From Parasutterella muris (GTDB taxonomy: Bacteria; Pseudomonadota; Gammaproteobacteria; Burkholderiales; Burkholderiaceae_F), in assembly GCF_009767915.1 (NCBI RefSeq), contig NZ_WSRP01000021.1, positions 1 through 46,870 of the forward strand: a stretch of 46,870 nucleotides of DNA, written 5' to 3'. Positions 9,068-19,811 of the stretch are shown piece by piece; the first letter of the stretch is position 1, and every line of letters begins with the position of its first letter. The position numbers were made by a program, and so were the translations under genes. The notes beneath the pieces are model-generated. The model was not told where the DNA came from. It searched no databases and saw only the letters and a program-made list of their open reading frames with translations.

Positions 9068-12000
9068 TGAATTCTCCTTTTAATCTTTTAAAGAAGAACA
9101 GCGAAGATGAGCCTTTTGACGCAATCAAGATCGGTATTGCCTCTCCTGAGAAAATCCGATCTTGGTCATACGGCGAAGTAAAGAAACCGGAAACGATTAA
9201 CTATCGTACGTTCAAGCCTGAGCGTGACGGTCTTTTCTGCGCCAAGATCTTCGGACCGGTTAAGGATTATGAATGTCTTTGCGGCAAATACAAACGTCTG
9301 AAACATCAGGGCGTTGTCTGCGAGAAGTGCGGTGTTGAAGTCACACTTTCCAAAGTTCGCCGTGAAAGAATGGGACACATTGAGCTTGCCAGCCCGGTCG
9401 CTCACATTTGGTTCCTCAAGAGCCTTCCCTCCAGAATGGGTATGGTTCTTGACATCCCGCTCCGTGACATTGAGCGTGTTCTGTATTTTGAAGCCTACAT
9501 CGTTGTCGACCCCGGCATGACAGAGCTTCGCCGCGGTCAGCTGATGACTGAGGACGATTACTTTGCCAAGACAGAGGAATACGGCGACGAATTCAAGGCG
9601 ATGATGGGCGCAGAAGCGATTCGTGAGCTTCTCGCATCCATCGATATTGATCAGGAAGTTAACGACCTGAGAACCGAGCTCAAGGAAACAACGAGTGACG
9701 CCAAAGTTAAGAAGATTGCCAAGCGTCTGAAAGTTCTTGAGGGCTTCCAGCGCTCCGGCATTAAACCGGAATGGATGGTTATGGAAGTTCTTCCTGTCCT
9801 TCCGCCGGATCTTCGTCCGTTGGTTCCGCTTGACGGCGGCCGCTTTGCGACCAGTGACCTGAACGATCTGTATCGCCGCGTCATTAACCGCAACAACCGT
9901 CTGAAACGTCTTCTTGAGCTGAAAGCTCCGGACATCATTGTCCGCAATGAAAAGCGTATGCTTCAGGAAGCGGTTGACTCGCTGCTTGACAACGGCCGCC
10001 GCGGCAAGGCCATGACCGGTCCGTCGAAGCGTCCTCTGAAGTCCCTTGCTGACATGATCAAGGGTAAGGGCGGCCGCTTCCGTCAGAACCTGCTCGGTAA
10101 GCGTGTTGACTACTCCGGCCGTTCTGTTATTACAGTTGGCCCGTACCTCAAGCTTCATCAGTGCGGTCTGCCGAAGCTGATGGCTCTTGAGCTGTTCAAG
10201 CCGTTTATTTTCAACAAGCTTGAGCTTCGCGGTCTTGCGACAACCATTAAGGCTGCCAAGAAGATGGTCGAGAACCAGGAACCGGTTGTTTGGGACATCC
10301 TGGAAGAAGTGATTTACGAGCATCCGGTCATGCTGAACCGCGCTCCGACACTTCACAGACTCGGTATTCAGGCGTTTGAACCGCTTCTGATTGAAGGCAA
10401 AGCGATTCAGCTCCATCCGCTCGTCTGCGCGGCGTTCAACGCCGACTTCGACGGTGACCAGATGGCTGTACACGTACCGCTTTCTCTGGAAGCCCAGCTT
10501 GAAGCCCGTTCTCTGATGCTTGCCTCGAACAACGTTCTGTTCCCGGCGAACGGCGATCCTTCGATCGTTCCGTCTCAGGACATCGTGCTTGGTCTGTACT
10601 ACTCCACCCGTGAACGTATCAACGGCAAGGGCGAGGGTATGTTCTTTGCCGACATCGGCGAAGTTGAACGCGCGATTGCCAACAAAGCGATCGAGCTTCA
10701 GACTCGCTGCACGGTTCGTGTGAAAGAGTTTGACGTCGACAAAGAGACCGGCGAGAAGACACCGCGCATAGTTCGTTACGAAACAACAGTCGGCCGTGCG
10801 CTTCTTTCGGAAATTCTTCCTCCGGGACTTCCATTCAGCGTTCTGAACAAGACACTGAAGAAGAAAGAGATTGCCAAGCTGATCAATATGGCTTTCCGCC
10901 GCTGCGGCCTGCGCGAAACGGTTATTTTCGCCGACAAGCTGATGCAGCGCGGTTATCACCTTGCTACCATCGGCGGTCTTTCCATCGCTATTGACGACAT
11001 GATTGTTCCTGAAGCGAAGGAAAAGATTGTGCATGAAGCCGAGCAGGAAGTTAAAGAGATCGATGCTCAGTACACTTCCGGTTTGGTGACTGCCGGTGAA
11101 CGCTACAACAAGGTGGTTGATATTTGGGGCCGCACAAGTGATAAGGTCGGTAAGGTAATGATGGAAGAAATTTCCAAGGAGCCTGTTATCGATCGTCATG
11201 GCAACAAAGTTGAGCAGGAATCGTTCAACTCCATTTACATGATGGCTGACTCCGGTGCCCGAGGCTCCGCTGCGCAGATTCGTCAGCTTGCCGGTATGCG
11301 CGGCCTGATGGCCAAGCCGGACGGCTCCATTATTGAAACGCCTATTACCGCGAACTTCCGTGAAGGTTTGAACGTTCTGCAGTACTTCGTGTCTACCCAC
11401 GGAGCACGTAAAGGTCTGGCCGATACGGCTTTGAAGACAGCGAACTCCGGTTACCTGACTCGTCGTCTGGTTGACGTGACACAGGATCTGGTGGTCACAG
11501 AAGACGACTGCGGCACACACCGCGGTGTTCTGATGAAGGCTCTGGTTGAAGGCGGCGACGTTGCTGAAGCTCTGGGCGATCGTGTTCTTGGCCGTGTTAC
11601 AGCTGAAGACGTTCTCGATCCGGATACTCATGAAGTTATTTTTGAAGCCGGCCATCTGATCAATGAAGACGATGTCGAACAGATCACGAAGCTCGGTATT
11701 GATGAAATGATGGTTCGCACCCCGCTTACCTGTGAAACCCGTTACGGTCTGTGCGCGAAGTGCTACGGACGTGATCTCGGCAGAGGTACACTGGTTAACG
11801 CCGGTGAAGCAGTCGGTGTTATCGCTGCTCAGTCCATTGGTGAGCCGGGTACTCAGCTGACAATGCGTACATTCCACATCGGTGGTGCTGCGAGCCGAAA
11901 CGCTGTTGCGAGCAACGTCGTGACGAAGTCTGCCGGTACAGTCCGCTTCACAAGCGCGATGCGTTATGTGACGGGTGAGAAGGGCAACAAGGTTGTTATT

Positions 12001-13299
12001 TCCCGCTCCGGCGAAATCGTTATCGAAGGTCAGAACGGCCGTGAACGTGAACGCCATAAGATTCCTTACGGCGCGAACCTGCTCGCCAATGACGGACAGG
12101 AAGTTCAGGTCGGTATTGAGCTTGCCAACTGGGATCCGATGACTCGTCCGATCGTTACCGAATACGCCGGCCGTGTCCGCTTTGCCAACGCGATTGACAA
12201 CGTCACAGTTAAGAGCCAGATCGATGAAGTGACGGGCTTGAGCTCTCTTGTCGTTATCGACGGCAAGCACTCTGCCTCGAGCAAGATCGGTCGTCCGATG
12301 ATTCAGCTTCTTGATGACGAAGGCGAACTCGTTAAGATTCCGGGAACAGAGCATCCGGTGAGCATTCAGCTTCCGGTTGGTGCCCTGATCACGGTTCATG
12401 ACGGTGACCACGCGAGCGTTGGTGACGTTCTGGCGAGAATTCCGACAGAAAGTCAGAAGACTCGAGACATTACCGGCGGTCTGCCGCGTGTTGCCGAGCT
12501 CTTCGAAGCACGTTCTCCGAAGGATGCCGGCGTACTTGCCGAAGCCAGCGGTACTGTTACATTCGGTAAAGAAACCAAAGGTAAACAGCGTCTGATTATT
12601 ACGGATACGGAAGGCGCCGAACATGAATTCCTGATTCCGAAGGACAAGACAATTCTGGTCCATGACGGTCAGGTGGTTCATAAAGGCGAGGTCATTGTTG
12701 ACGGTCCGGCCGATCCGCATGACATTCTGCGTCTGAACGGTATTGAGGCTCTGGCCCGCTACGTTGTTGACGAAGTCCAGGCGGTGTATCGTCTGCAGGG
12801 CGTGAAGATCAGCGACAAGCACATTGAAGTGATTGTTCGTCAGATGCTTCGCCGTGTTGTGATTACCGATCCGGGCGACACAAGATTCATCAACGGAGAG
12901 CAGGTTGAACGCAGCGAAATGCTGGATGAAAACGAAAAAGTTTTGGCCGAAGGCAAACGTCCGGCGCTCTACGACAACATTCTGCTCGGTATTACCAAGG
13001 CGAGTTTGTCGACAGACTCCTTCATTTCTGCGGCGTCCTTCCAGGAAACCACACGTGTTCTTACCGAAGCAGCCATCATGGGCAAACGTGATGAGCTTCG
13101 CGGCCTGAAGGAAAACGTGATTGTGGGTCGTCTGATTCCTGCCGGTACAGGTCTGGCCTATCACAGAGCCCGTCGCGATCCGGACGTGTTTAAGTACGAC
13201 AATGAGATCATGACTGACACTGCTTATGTCGGAAATGAGAATCTTGTCGGAGACGCGGTCAAATCCGCAGCGGACGACGTGATTATTCCCAGCAAGTAA
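9064..13299 (+). CDS. rpoC: DNA-directed RNA polymerase subunit beta'
   Basis: RpoC carries the catalytic magnesium site: NADFDGDQM at residues 459-467, with Asp 461, 463 and 465. The first zinc-binding site has Cys 71, 73, 86 and 89, and the second has Cys 816, 890, 897 and 900. The bridge-helix region [25 protein letters not shown] is present in two adjoining parts. At 1411 residues it is close to the E. coli length. There are tandem start codons (ATGATG at 9064 and 9067); the first gives an ATGA overlap with rpoB. A GC-rich terminator follows. Confidence 0.99.
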   Translation: MMNSPFNLLKKNSEDEPFDAIKIGIASPEKIRSWSYGEVKKPETINYRTFKPERDGLFCAKIFGPVKDYECLCGKYKRLKHQGVVCEKCGVEVTLSKVRRERMGHIELASPVAHIWFLKSLPSRMGMVLDIPLRDIERVLYFEAYIVVDPGMTELRRGQLMTEDDYFAKTEEYGDEFKAMMGAEAIRELLASIDIDQEVNDLRTELKETTSDAKVKKIAKRLKVLEGFQRSGIKPEWMVMEVLPVLPPDLRPLVPLDGGRFATSDLNDLYRRVINRNNRLKRLLELKAPDIIVRNEKRMLQEAVDSLLDNGRRGKAMTGPSKRPLKSLADMIKGKGGRFRQNLLGKRVDYSGRSVITVGPYLKLHQCGLPKLMALELFKPFIFNKLELRGLATTIKAAKKMVENQEPVVWDILEEVIYEHPVMLNRAPTLHRLGIQAFEPLLIEGKAIQLHPLVCAAFNADFDGDQMAVHVPLSLEAQLEARSLMLASNNVLFPANGDPSIVPSQDIVLGLYYSTRERINGKGEGMFFADIGEVERAIANKAIELQTRCTVRVKEFDVDKETGEKTPRIVRYETTVGRALLSEILPPGLPFSVLNKTLKKKEIAKLINMAFRRCGLRETVIFADKLMQRGYHLATIGGLSIAIDDMIVPEAKEKIVHEAEQEVKEIDAQYTSGLVTAGERYNKVVDIWGRTSDKVGKVMMEEISKEPVIDRHGNKVEQESFNSIYMMADSGARGSAAQIRQLAGMRGLMAKPDGSIIETPITANFREGLNVLQYFVSTHGARKGLADTALKTANSGYLTRRLVDVTQDLVVTEDDCGTHRGVLMKALVEGGDVAEALGDRVLGRVTAEDVLDPDTHEVIFEAGHLINEDDVEQITKLGIDEMMVRTPLTCETRYGLCAKCYGRDLGRGTLVNAGEAVGVIAAQSIGEPGTQLTMRTFHIGGAASRNAVASNVVTKSAGTVRFTSAMRYVTGEKGNKVVISRSGEIVIEGQNGRERERHKIPYGANLLANDGQEVQVGIELANWDPMTRPIVTEYAGRVRFANAIDNVTVKSQIDEVTGLSSLVVIDGKHSASSKIGRPMIQLLDDEGELVKIPGTEHPVSIQLPVGALITVHDGDHASVGDVLARIPTESQKTRDITGGLPRVAELFEARSPKDAGVLAEASGTVTFGKETKGKQRLIITDTEGAEHEFLIPKDKTILVHDGQVVHKGEVIVDGPADPHDILRLNGIEALARYVVDEVQAVYRLQGVKISDKHIEVIVRQMLRRVVITDPGDTRFINGEQVERSEMLDENEKVLAEGKRPALYDNILLGITKASLSTDSFISAASFQETTRVLTEAAIMGKRDELRGLKENVIVGRLIPAGTGLAYHRARRDPDVFKYDNEIMTDTAYVGNENLVGDAVKSAADDVIIPSK

Positions 13300-13328
13300 A
13301 CTGAGAAGCACTCGTTAAAAGCCAAGAA

Positions 13329-13358
13329 GGGCGGCCGAAGGGCCGCCCGTTTTCCTTT
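13329..13358 (+). terminator. rpoC terminator
   Basis: GGGCGGCC and GGCCGCCC form a perfect 8-bp GC stem around GAAG, followed by GTTTTCCTTT. It closes the rpoBC transcription unit. Confidence 0.85.
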
Positions 13359-13411
13359 GTAGGAAGTTGCAGGAAACACAATTGCTAACTACTTAATCGA
13401 ACAAGAAAAAT

Positions 13412-13440
13412 TTGACAAAAGATTAGATTTGAGCAATAAT
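13412..13440 (+). promoter_or_regulatory. Predicted promoter of the str operon (rpsL)
   Basis: TTGACA (perfect) and AATAAT are 17 bases apart, with A/T-rich sequence upstream. The predicted start is near 13447, giving a leader of about 150 bases. This leader can fold GAAATCC-GCTC-GGATTTC (13454-13471) and AGCTC/GAGCT (about 13485-13500). The rest of the 298-base gap between rpoC and rpsL holds only the rpoC terminator. Confidence 0.75.
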
Positions 13441-13597
13441 GCGGAACTTTTCGGAAATCCGCTCGGATTTCTGCGCTCTTTGAAAGCTCCCTAGAGAGCT
13501 CCTCCGCTGCGCAGAGTCCGCGCCAATCTCCCTAAAGTATTTTTGTTAAACCCCACTCGTCAAGAGTGGTTTTCTAATCGTTTCGGATACGGACTTT

Positions 13598-13975
13598 ATG
13601 CCGACCATTAACCAATTAGTGCGTAAGCCTCGCGAGAGAGCTATTGAAAAGAGCAAGAGCCCCGCGCTCAAGAACTGCCCCCAGAAACGCGGTGTTTGCA
13701 CCCGTGTTTACACTACAACTCCGAAGAAACCGAACTCGGCTCTTCGTAAAGTTGCCAAAGTACGTCTTACCAACGGATTTGAAGTCATTTCCTACATTGG
13801 AGGTGAAGGTCACAATCTGCAGGAACACAGCGTCGTGTTGATTCGCGGCGGTCGTGTTAAAGACTTGCCGGGCGTTCGCTACCACGTTGTTCGTGGTTCT
13901 CTTGATACCCAGGGTGTCAAGGATCGTAAGCAGTCTCGCTCTAAGTATGGCGCAAAGCGCCCCAAACAGGCTTAA
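13598..13975 (+). CDS. rpsL: 30S ribosomal protein S12
   Basis: S12 lies at the decoding centre and controls accuracy. The 125-residue product has the conserved [13 protein letters not shown] with Lys43 and [14 protein letters not shown] with Lys88 and Asp89. These are the residues altered in streptomycin-resistant mutants and, for Asp89, the methylthiolation site, so the sequence is of the wild-type, sensitive form. The gene opens the str operon. Confidence 0.98.
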   Translation: MPTINQLVRKPRERAIEKSKSPALKNCPQKRGVCTRVYTTTPKKPNSALRKVAKVRLTNGFEVISYIGGEGHNLQEHSVVLIRGGRVKDLPGVRYHVVRGSLDTQGVKDRKQSRSKYGAKRPKQA

Positions 13976-14022
13976 TACCGGCCCGCACCCGGTGACGGTC
14001 TCTTTTTATGACCGAGTAAGTC

Positions 14023-14060
14023 GCGGTTCACTTATTGACCCGCATTTTTAATTTATTTGA
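14023..14060 (+). terminator. Terminator-like hairpin between rpsL and rpsG
   Basis: GCGG..TCA and TGA..CCGC pair (8 positions with one mismatch) around CTTAT, followed by ATTTTTAATTTATTT. It may lower transcription into rpsG-fusA-tuf or be a pause site. Another possible stem (ACCGG/CCGGT) lies just upstream. Confidence 0.45.
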
Positions 14061-14084
14061 CTGAAGACAGAATTGAGGTAAAAA

Positions 14085-14558
14085 ATGCCCCGTCGTCGCG
14101 AAGTACCTAAACGTGAAGTACTCCCGGATCCTAAGTTTGGTTCCGTGGAAATCACAAAGTTTGTCAACATGATCATGCTTGACGGCAAGAAAGCCGTCGC
14201 AGAACGCATCGTGTATGGCGCTTTGGAAGAAATCCAGACTAAGTCTGGTAAAGATCCTATCGAAGTGTTTACCAACGCTTTGAACAATGTTCGTCCGCTG
14301 GTTGAAGTTAAGTCCCGTCGTGTTGGCGGTGCCAATTACCAGGTTCCGGTCGAAGTTCGCCCTGTTCGCCGTATGGCTCTGGCCATGCGCTGGCTGCGTG
14401 AAGCCGCCAAGGGCAGAAGTGAAAAATCCATGCCGCTCCGTCTCGCCGGAGAATTACTTGACGCCTCCGAAGGCCGCGGCGGTGCTATGAAGAAACGTGA
14501 AGAAGTCCATCGTATGGCTGAAGCCAACAAGGCCTTCTCTCATTTCCGCTTTAACTAA
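14085..14558 (+). CDS. rpsG: 30S ribosomal protein S7
   Basis: S7 starts assembly of the 30S head and contacts tRNA in the E site. The 157-residue product begins [18 protein letters not shown] and has the conserved [16 protein letters not shown] stretch (about residues 84-99). The family length is 156-179. GAGG lies eight bases before the ATG. fusA follows after 56 bases. In E. coli S7 is the repressor of the str operon. Confidence 0.98.
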   Translation: MPRRREVPKREVLPDPKFGSVEITKFVNMIMLDGKKAVAERIVYGALEEIQTKSGKDPIEVFTNALNNVRPLVEVKSRRVGGANYQVPVEVRPVRRMALAMRWLREAAKGRSEKSMPLRLAGELLDASEGRGGAMKKREEVHRMAEANKAFSHFRFN

Positions 14559-14614
14559 TTTCTTAAACAATTGGGAGAGGTGTCAGCCTCTCTCGTTAAT
14601 ATAGGATAGAAAAC

Positions 14615-16717
14615 ATGGCTCGCAAAACTCCGATTGAGCGTTATCGCAACATCGGCATTTCCGCGCACATTGACGCGGGTAAAACAACCACCACGGAACG
14701 CATTCTGTTCTACACCGGTGTCAATCACAAGATTGGCGAGGTGCATGATGGCGCTGCGACCATGGACTGGATGGAACAGGAGCAGGAGCGCGGTATTACT
14801 ATTACCTCCGCTGCTACGACTGCCTTCTGGCGCGGCATGGACATGAATCATCCCGAACATCGTATCAACATTATTGATACCCCGGGACACGTTGACTTTA
14901 CAGTTGAAGTTGAACGCTCTATGCGTGTTCTTGACGGCGCCTGCATGGTTTACTGTGCGGTCGGCGGTGTTCAACCGCAGTCTGAAACTGTTTGGCGTCA
15001 GGCCAACAAGTACGGTGTTCCCCGTCTTGCTTTCGTAAACAAGATGGACCGTACCGGCGCTAACTTCTACAAGGTCTATGACCAGATGAAGTCCCGCCTG
15101 AAGGCCAACCCTGTGCCTATCGTTATTCCTATCGGCGCTGAAGATACATTTAAAGGCGTTATTGACCTGGCCAAGATGAAAGCGATCATCTGGGACGAAG
15201 CTTCCCAGGGTATGAAGTTCGCATTTGAAGACATTCCTGCTGAACTTCAGGCTGATGCTGAAAAATGGCGCAGCAACATGGTTGAAGCTGCTGCTGAAGC
15301 CAATGAAGAGCTGATGGACAAGTACCTTGAAGAAGGCGACCTGTCTGAAGCCGACATTACTAAAGGTCTGCGTCTGCGTACCATCGCCGGTGAAATCCAG
15401 CCGATGCTCTGTGGTACCGCGTTTAAGAATAAAGGCGTTCAGCGCATGCTTGACGCCGTGATCGAACTCCTTCCGAGCCCGGTTGACATTCCTCCAGTCG
15501 AAGGCGTTGATCCGGATGACGACTCTGTTGTTTCCCGTAAGGCTGATGACAAAGAGCCGTTCTCTGCTCTCGCATTCAAGATCATGACTGACCCGTTCGT
15601 TGGTCAGCTGACCTTCCTTCGCGTTTACTCCGGCGTTGTTAACTCTGGCGACACCGTTCTGAACTCTGTTAAGGGCAAGAAAGAACGTATTGGTCGTCTG
15701 CTGCAGATGCACGCCAACGAACGTAAAGAAATTAAAGAAGTTCTCGCCGGCGACATCGCTGCTGCAGTTGGTCTGAAAGAAGTTACAACAGGCGACACAC
15801 TGTGCGATATCGCTAACCCGATCATCCTTGAAAAGATGGAGTTCCCGGAACCTGTTATTTCTCAGGCTGTTGAACCCAAGACCAAGGCTGACCAGGAGAA
15901 GATGGGCATTGCGCTTAACCGCCTTGCTCAGGAAGACCCGTCCTTCCGCGTTCGCACTGATGAAGAAAGCGGTCAGACGATTATTTCCGGTATGGGCGAA
16001 CTTCACCTCGACATTCTCGTTGACCGTATGCGCCGCGAGTTCAATGTTGAAGCCACAGTCGGCAAACCTCAGGTTGCCTACCGTGAAACCATTCGTTCTA
16101 CAGTTGAAAACGCAGAAGCCAAGTTTGTTAAGCAGTCCGGCGGCCGCGGCCAGTATGGTCACGTTGTTCTGAAGCTTGAGCCGAATCCCGGCAAAGGCTA
16201 TGAATTCGTCGACGCGATTAAGGGCGGTGTGGTTCCTCGCGAATACATCCCTGCAGTTCAGAAGGGTATTGAAGACACCATGAAGTCCGGTGTTCTTGCC
16301 GGATACCCGGTTGTTGACGTTAAAGCCACACTTCATTTCGGTTCTTACCACGAAGTGGACTCTAACGAAAACGCCTTCAAGATGGCCGGTTCTATGGCTT
16401 TCAAAGAAGGCATGCGCAATGCCAACCCGGTCCTTCTTGAGCCGATCATGGCTGTTGAAGTTGAAACTCCGGAAGAGAAGATGGGCGACGTTATGGGCGA
16501 CCTTTCTTCCCGCCGCGGTGTTATTCAGGGTATGGACGATCTGCCCGGCGGAGGCAAAGCTGTTAAGGCTGAAGTTCCGCTGTCCGAGATGTTCGGCTAT
16601 GCTACACAGCTGCGTTCTCTGACACAGGGCCGCGCCTCCTACACAATGGAATTCAAACATTATGCTGAAGCTCCGAAGAACGTTGCGGAAGCAGTGATTG
16701 AAGCTAAGGCAAAGTAA
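14615..16717 (+). CDS. fusA: Elongation factor G
   Basis: EF-G is the GTPase that moves tRNA and mRNA through the ribosome and helps recycle it. The 700-residue protein has the P-loop AHIDAGKTT (17-25), switch motif DTPGH (88-92) and NKMD (142-145), followed by domains II-V. The length matches standard FusA. It has an AGGA ribosome binding site and lies between rpsG and tuf, the normal str operon order, so it is the housekeeping copy rather than a FusA2 or TetM-type paralogue. Confidence 0.99.
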   Translation: MARKTPIERYRNIGISAHIDAGKTTTTERILFYTGVNHKIGEVHDGAATMDWMEQEQERGITITSAATTAFWRGMDMNHPEHRINIIDTPGHVDFTVEVERSMRVLDGACMVYCAVGGVQPQSETVWRQANKYGVPRLAFVNKMDRTGANFYKVYDQMKSRLKANPVPIVIPIGAEDTFKGVIDLAKMKAIIWDEASQGMKFAFEDIPAELQADAEKWRSNMVEAAAEANEELMDKYLEEGDLSEADITKGLRLRTIAGEIQPMLCGTAFKNKGVQRMLDAVIELLPSPVDIPPVEGVDPDDDSVVSRKADDKEPFSALAFKIMTDPFVGQLTFLRVYSGVVNSGDTVLNSVKGKKERIGRLLQMHANERKEIKEVLAGDIAAAVGLKEVTTGDTLCDIANPIILEKMEFPEPVISQAVEPKTKADQEKMGIALNRLAQEDPSFRVRTDEESGQTIISGMGELHLDILVDRMRREFNVEATVGKPQVAYRETIRSTVENAEAKFVKQSGGRGQYGHVVLKLEPNPGKGYEFVDAIKGGVVPREYIPAVQKGIEDTMKSGVLAGYPVVDVKATLHFGSYHEVDSNENAFKMAGSMAFKEGMRNANPVLLEPIMAVEVETPEEKMGDVMGDLSSRRGVIQGMDDLPGGGKAVKAEVPLSEMFGYATQLRSLTQGRASYTMEFKHYAEAPKNVAEAVIEAKAK

Positions 16718-16757
16718 TTTTTTAACGCTATTTAAACTTTCTAAGGAATCTTAAAAA

Positions 16758-17948
16758 ATGGCAAAAGGTAAGTACGAGCGTACAAAGCCCCACGTGAACG
16801 TGGGTACCATCGGTCACGTTGACCATGGCAAAACAACTCTGACGGCTGCTATCACAACCGTTCTTTCCAACAAGTTCGGCGGCGAAGCCAAAGCCTACGA
16901 TCAGATTGACGCTGCTCCTGAAGAAAAAGCACGCGGCATCACGATCAACACCGCTCACGTTGAATACGAAACTGAAAAGCGTCACTACGCTCACGTTGAC
17001 TGCCCGGGACACGCTGACTACGTTAAGAACATGATTACCGGTGCTGCCCAGATGGACGGCGCTATTTTGGTTGTTTCCGCTTCTGACGGCCCGATGCCGC
17101 AGACTCGTGAACACATCCTTCTTGCTCGTCAGGTTGGTGTTCCCTACATCATCGTTTACCTCAACAAGTGCGACCTCGTCGAAGACGAAGAACTGCTTGA
17201 ACTGGTTGAAATGGAAGTTCGCGAACTTCTGAGCAACTACGACTTCCCGGGCGATGACATTCCTATCATCAAGGGTTCTGCCCGTATGGCTCTCGAAGGC
17301 GACAAAGGCCCGATGGGTGAAGAATCCATCCTGAAGCTTGCCGACACACTCGACTCTTACATTCCGACACCGGAACGCGCTATTGATCAGCCGTTCCTTA
17401 TGCCGGTTGAAGACGTGTTCTCGATTTCCGGCCGCGGTACAGTTGTGACCGGCCGTGTCGAACGCGGTGTCATCAAAGTTGGTGATGAAGTTGAAATCGT
17501 CGGTATTCGTCCGACACAGAAGACCACCTGCACAGGCGTTGAAATGTTCCGCAAACTGCTGGATCAGGGCGAAGCCGGTGACAACGTTGGTATCCTTCTT
17601 CGCGGTACAAAGCGTGAAGACGTTGAACGCGGTCAGGTTCTTGCTAAACCGGGCACCATCACACCGCACACAGAATTCCAGGCAGAAGTTTACGTTCTGA
17701 CTAAGGAAGAAGGCGGTCGTCACACACCGTTCTTCAAAGGCTATCGTCCGCAGTTCTACTTCCGTACAACTGACGTTACCGGCACAATTCAGCTGCCTGA
17801 AGGCGTTGAAATGGTTATGCCCGGCGACAACATCCGTATGGACGTTACACTGATCGCCCCGATCGCTATGGAAGAAGGTCTTCGCTTCGCTATCCGTGAA
17901 GGCGGCCACACTGTCGGTGCCGGCGTTGTTTCTAAGATCGAAGCCTAA
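16758..17948 (+). CDS. tuf: Elongation factor Tu, copy 2 (complete)
   Basis: This is the complete 396-residue EF-Tu. GHVDHGKT is at 19-26, DCPGH at 81-85 and NKCD at 136-139. The start is preceded by AAGGAATC. From codon 9 to one base past the stop it is identical to the copy at the left window edge, while the flanks differ. It occupies the tufA position after fusA; a hairpin with terminator features separates it from rpsJ. Confidence 0.99.
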   Translation: MAKGKYERTKPHVNVGTIGHVDHGKTTLTAAITTVLSNKFGGEAKAYDQIDAAPEEKARGITINTAHVEYETEKRHYAHVDCPGHADYVKNMITGAAQMDGAILVVSASDGPMPQTREHILLARQVGVPYIIVYLNKCDLVEDEELLELVEMEVRELLSNYDFPGDDIPIIKGSARMALEGDKGPMGEESILKLADTLDSYIPTPERAIDQPFLMPVEDVFSISGRGTVVTGRVERGVIKVGDEVEIVGIRPTQKTTCTGVEMFRKLLDQGEAGDNVGILLRGTKREDVERGQVLAKPGTITPHTEFQAEVYVLTKEEGGRHTPFFKGYRPQFYFRTTDVTGTIQLPEGVEMVMPGDNIRMDVTLIAPIAMEEGLRFAIREGGHTVGAGVVSKIEA

Positions 17949-17949
17949 T
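16782..17949 (+). repeat. Long direct repeat B (tuf copy 2)
   Basis: This is the same-orientation partner of 1-1168, with no difference seen. The two copies are about 16.8 kb apart and flank secE to fusA, so recombination between them could delete or duplicate that essential block. Confidence 0.9.
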
Positions 17950-17968
17950 TAACACAAACTTGAATCGC

Positions 17969-18000
17969 GGGCCGAAGACGGCTTCGGCCCCTTGTTCTTT
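17969..18000 (+). terminator. Terminator-like hairpin between tuf and rpsJ
   Basis: GGGCCGAAG and CTTCGGCCC form a perfect 9-bp stem around ACGG, followed by CTTGTTCTTT. The T-run is interrupted and the rpsJ ribosome binding site starts immediately after, so it probably acts as a partial terminator that sets rpsJ expression below tuf. Confidence 0.6.
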
Positions 18001-18011
18001 AAAGGATTAAA

Positions 18012-18323
18012 ATGCAAAGCCAACGTATTCGTATTCGCCTCAAGGCATTTGATTACAAACTGATCGATCAGTCTGCTCTTGAGATCGTCGACACTGCCAA
18101 GAGAACCGGTGCTATCGTAAGAGGCCCGATTCCCCTGCCGACACGCATTCAGCGTTTCGACATTCTGCGCAGCCCGCACGTCAACAAGACCAGCCGTGAC
18201 CAGCTTGAAATCAGAACTCATCAGAGACTGATGGACATCATCGACCCGACTGACAAGACAGTCGACGCTCTGATGAAGCTTGACCTGCCGGCAGGCGTGG
18301 ACGTTGAAATCAAGGTCCAGTAA
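18012..18323 (+). CDS. rpsJ: 30S ribosomal protein S10 (NusE)
   Basis: S10 is a 30S head protein and, as NusE, a partner of NusB and NusG in antitermination. The 103-residue product begins [19 protein letters not shown] and contains GPIPLPTRI and RTHQRLMDI, which are typical of the family. AAAGGA precedes the start. Unlike the usual S10 operon, rplC does not follow directly: a terminator and a minus-strand apbE gene come next, so rpsJ is left as the last gene of the str operon. Confidence 0.98.
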   Translation: MQSQRIRIRLKAFDYKLIDQSALEIVDTAKRTGAIVRGPIPLPTRIQRFDILRSPHVNKTSRDQLEIRTHQRLMDIIDPTDKTVDALMKLDLPAGVDVEIKVQ

Positions 18324-18342
18324 TCGGTTGACTTATTAAGCG

Positions 18343-18378
18343 AAACCTCCGTAGATTTAGTTCTGCGGAGGTTTTTCT
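18343..18378 (+). terminator. rpsJ terminator, possibly bidirectional
   Basis: AAACCTCCGTAGA pairs with TTCTGCGGAGGTTT over about 13 bp (one G-U) around TTTAGT, followed by TTTTTCTC. It ends the str-rpsJ unit. On the minus strand the same stem lies just after the apbE stop but is followed only by TTTCGCTT, so it is a weaker terminator in that direction. Confidence 0.88.
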
Positions 18379-18383
18379 CTCGT

Positions 18384-19457
18384 CTATTGTTTCGTGTCTT
18401 TAAAGACGACCGGGCCGCTTTGAGGGATGATTGCCGTTTTAAGCGCTGGGTCAGTGACGCGGACTAGAGATTCAGCACTCTTGGTGATGGCTGCCTTCTT
18501 CACCGATTCATCGACGAGCACCGCCGGAAGATCGGGATGCTCCTGAAGGAACTTGACTGCTCCGTCCCACCCCATTACGAACAAGGCGGTGCAAAGCGCA
18601 TCGGCCTGAGCGGAGTTTTTATCAATGATTGTGACCGAAGAGAGTGTCGCCGGGACCGGTTTTCCTGTTTTCGGGTCGAGGATATGGCTGTACTTCACGC
18701 CGTTTTCAACAAAGAATTTCTCGTAGTCGCCGGAGGTCACAATTGAGGTGTCATCAAGCGGCGCGACAGCAAAGAAATTTCCTCTTTCTTTATCCGGGCT
18801 CTGCAGGCCTACGTTCCAGGGTTTATTTTCGGCATTGGTTCCGCATCCGATGACATTTCCTCCGAAACTGAGCAGGGCGTCTCTGCATCCGTGGTCCTTG
18901 AGAGTTTTCATAACCTTATCGGCAATAAAACCTTTTCCGATGGCTCCGACGGAAATTTGCTGCTGCTTTCCTATTTTTGCGTAGAACTTGCCATTTTCCT
19001 GTTTTAATCCGATTTTTTCGTAGCCGACAGCTTTAAGCGCTTTTTCAAGGCTTTGGTTTTTCGGGATATGATGATCGGGCTGATCAACGCTCCAAAGTTT
19101 AATAACTGTTCCGATAGTCGGATCGAAAGTGCCGTGGGTTTCTTTAGAGATGATTTTAGAAGCTGAGAGGACTTCGAAGGTATCACGGGAGATTTCAACC
19201 CAATGGCCGGCGTTGCTGCCGAGTCGGGAAATATCGCTGTCCTCGTCGTAGGCAGAAAGCAGATGTTCGAGGCGGCGTGTTTCGTCGTTCATCAGGCGAT
19301 AGCAAGCAGAAGCTTCTTCTTTTGTTTTTGTTTTGAACTGTCCGGTGACGATGGTGCCGACCGCAAAGGTTTCGGTAAAGAAGACTTCAGCAGATGCAGC
19401 GGCAGTGCAAGTAAGTGCAAAAGCCGATGCCGCACAGAAAATCAATTTTCTAAACAT
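18384..19457 (-). CDS. apbE: FAD:protein FMN transferase (ApbE family), exported
   Basis: ApbE enzymes use FAD to attach FMN covalently to a Thr/Ser of target flavoproteins, outside the cytoplasmic membrane. The 357-residue product has an N-terminal Sec signal peptide (about 1-23, likely cleaved after ASA). Conserved motifs are SVGAIGKGF (169-177), SFGGN (197-201), TSGDYE (241-246), HILDPKTG (258-265) and QADALCTALFVMG (284-296). No convincing lipobox is seen. The start is ATG 19457; TTG 19466 is an alternative. The gene is antisense to the surrounding ribosomal genes, interrupts the S10 operon, and no target flavoprotein is encoded in the window. Confidence 0.95.
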   Translation of the reverse strand: MFRKLIFCAASAFALTCTAAASAEVFFTETFAVGTIVTGQFKTKTKEEASACYRLMNDETRRLEHLLSAYDEDSDISRLGSNAGHWVEISRDTFEVLSASKIISKETHGTFDPTIGTVIKLWSVDQPDHHIPKNQSLEKALKAVGYEKIGLKQENGKFYAKIGKQQQISVGAIGKGFIADKVMKTLKDHGCRDALLSFGGNVIGCGTNAENKPWNVGLQSPDKERGNFFAVAPLDDTSIVTSGDYEKFFVENGVKYSHILDPKTGKPVPATLSSVTIIDKNSAQADALCTALFVMGWDGAVKFLQEHPDLPAVLVDESVKKAAITKSAESLVRVTDPALKTAIIPQSGPVVFKDTKQ

Positions 19458-19464
19458 ATTCGTC

Positions 19465-19486
19465 AAAAAACTCTGAAAGCAGAGTT
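19465..19486 (-). terminator. Terminator-like hairpin in the apbE 5' leader
   Basis: Read on the minus strand, AACTCTG and CAGAGTT form a perfect 7-bp stem around CTTT. A T6 run follows and the apbE ATG is only eight bases further. It looks like an attenuator that would end transcription just before the coding region, or a structure that hides the ribosome binding region. Confidence 0.5.
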
Positions 19487-19737
19487 AAATAAAAAGTCAA
19501 ACCTAAAGCAACGAATTCTTACATATTAATTGCGGACATAGATTTTAGTCGAATATTGCGCAGGGGAAGGCGGTTAGAGATTGTTTTGAGTAGCGAAAAC
19601 GGTCTAATGCGCATGCAGGAGGGACAAATTGCGGTGGGGAAAGGCAGCAGAAGCGGGAAGAAAATTTGCAAACAACAGAAATGAAATATTTTGAGGCAAA
19701 TTAACAATTGATAACTCACGGTTTTTAGAAGGAATAT
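19487..19737 (+). other. Intergenic region between apbE and the rplC promoter
   Basis: This A/T-rich gap between divergent genes must contain the apbE promoter on the minus strand. The best candidate I see is TTGCTT-N17-TTAACT, which is weak. No convincing ORF, repeat or transposon end is visible; short open frames here lack ribosome binding sites and recognisable products. Confidence 0.4.
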
Positions 19738-19766
19738 TTGCAAAAAGGATTTTTTCGTTGTAGAAT
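19738..19766 (+). promoter_or_regulatory. Predicted promoter of the rplC (truncated S10) operon
   Basis: TTGCAA and TAGAAT are exactly 17 bases apart, with an A/T-rich upstream stretch. The predicted start is near 19773, giving a leader of about 80 bases before rplC. The -35 box resembles those predicted before rplN (TTGCAA) and rpmJ (TTGCAG). Confidence 0.7.
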
Positions 19767-19781
19767 CGCCTTCTTTTCGTG

Positions 19782-19811
19782 ATCACCTAATGTCTTTTAA
19801 GGTGATTTTTT
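19782..19811 (+). terminator. Attenuator-like hairpin in the rplC leader
   Basis: ATCACCT and AGGTGAT form a 7-bp stem with an 11-base loop, and TTTTTT follows directly. It starts about 10 bases after the predicted transcription start and ends about 40 bases before the rplC ATG. In E. coli L4 causes termination in the S10 leader; this could be an independent counterpart. The stem is A/U-rich and short, so strength is uncertain. Confidence 0.5.

Noticed and set aside
9166-13311. 1381-codon open frame antisense to rpoC
   Set aside because: It mirrors rpoC codon use in the opposite strand; the translation is low in recognisable motifs and no ribosome binding site was seen. Similar long antisense frames lie opposite rpoB (5258-7447 and 7466-8731), fusA (14555-16660) and tuf (16728-17909). 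They are shadows.
14615-16717. Possible antibiotic-resistance variant (TetM-like or mutant EF-G, S12 or RpoB)
   Set aside because: fusA has normal length and context, S12 Lys43/Lys88 are wild-type, and the rifampicin-site Asp, His and Ser residues of RpoB are intact.
19519-19786. Short minus-strand open frames of 60 and 74 codons between apbE and rplC
   Set aside because: They overlap each other and the rplC promoter, lack ribosome binding sites and show no recognisable domain.
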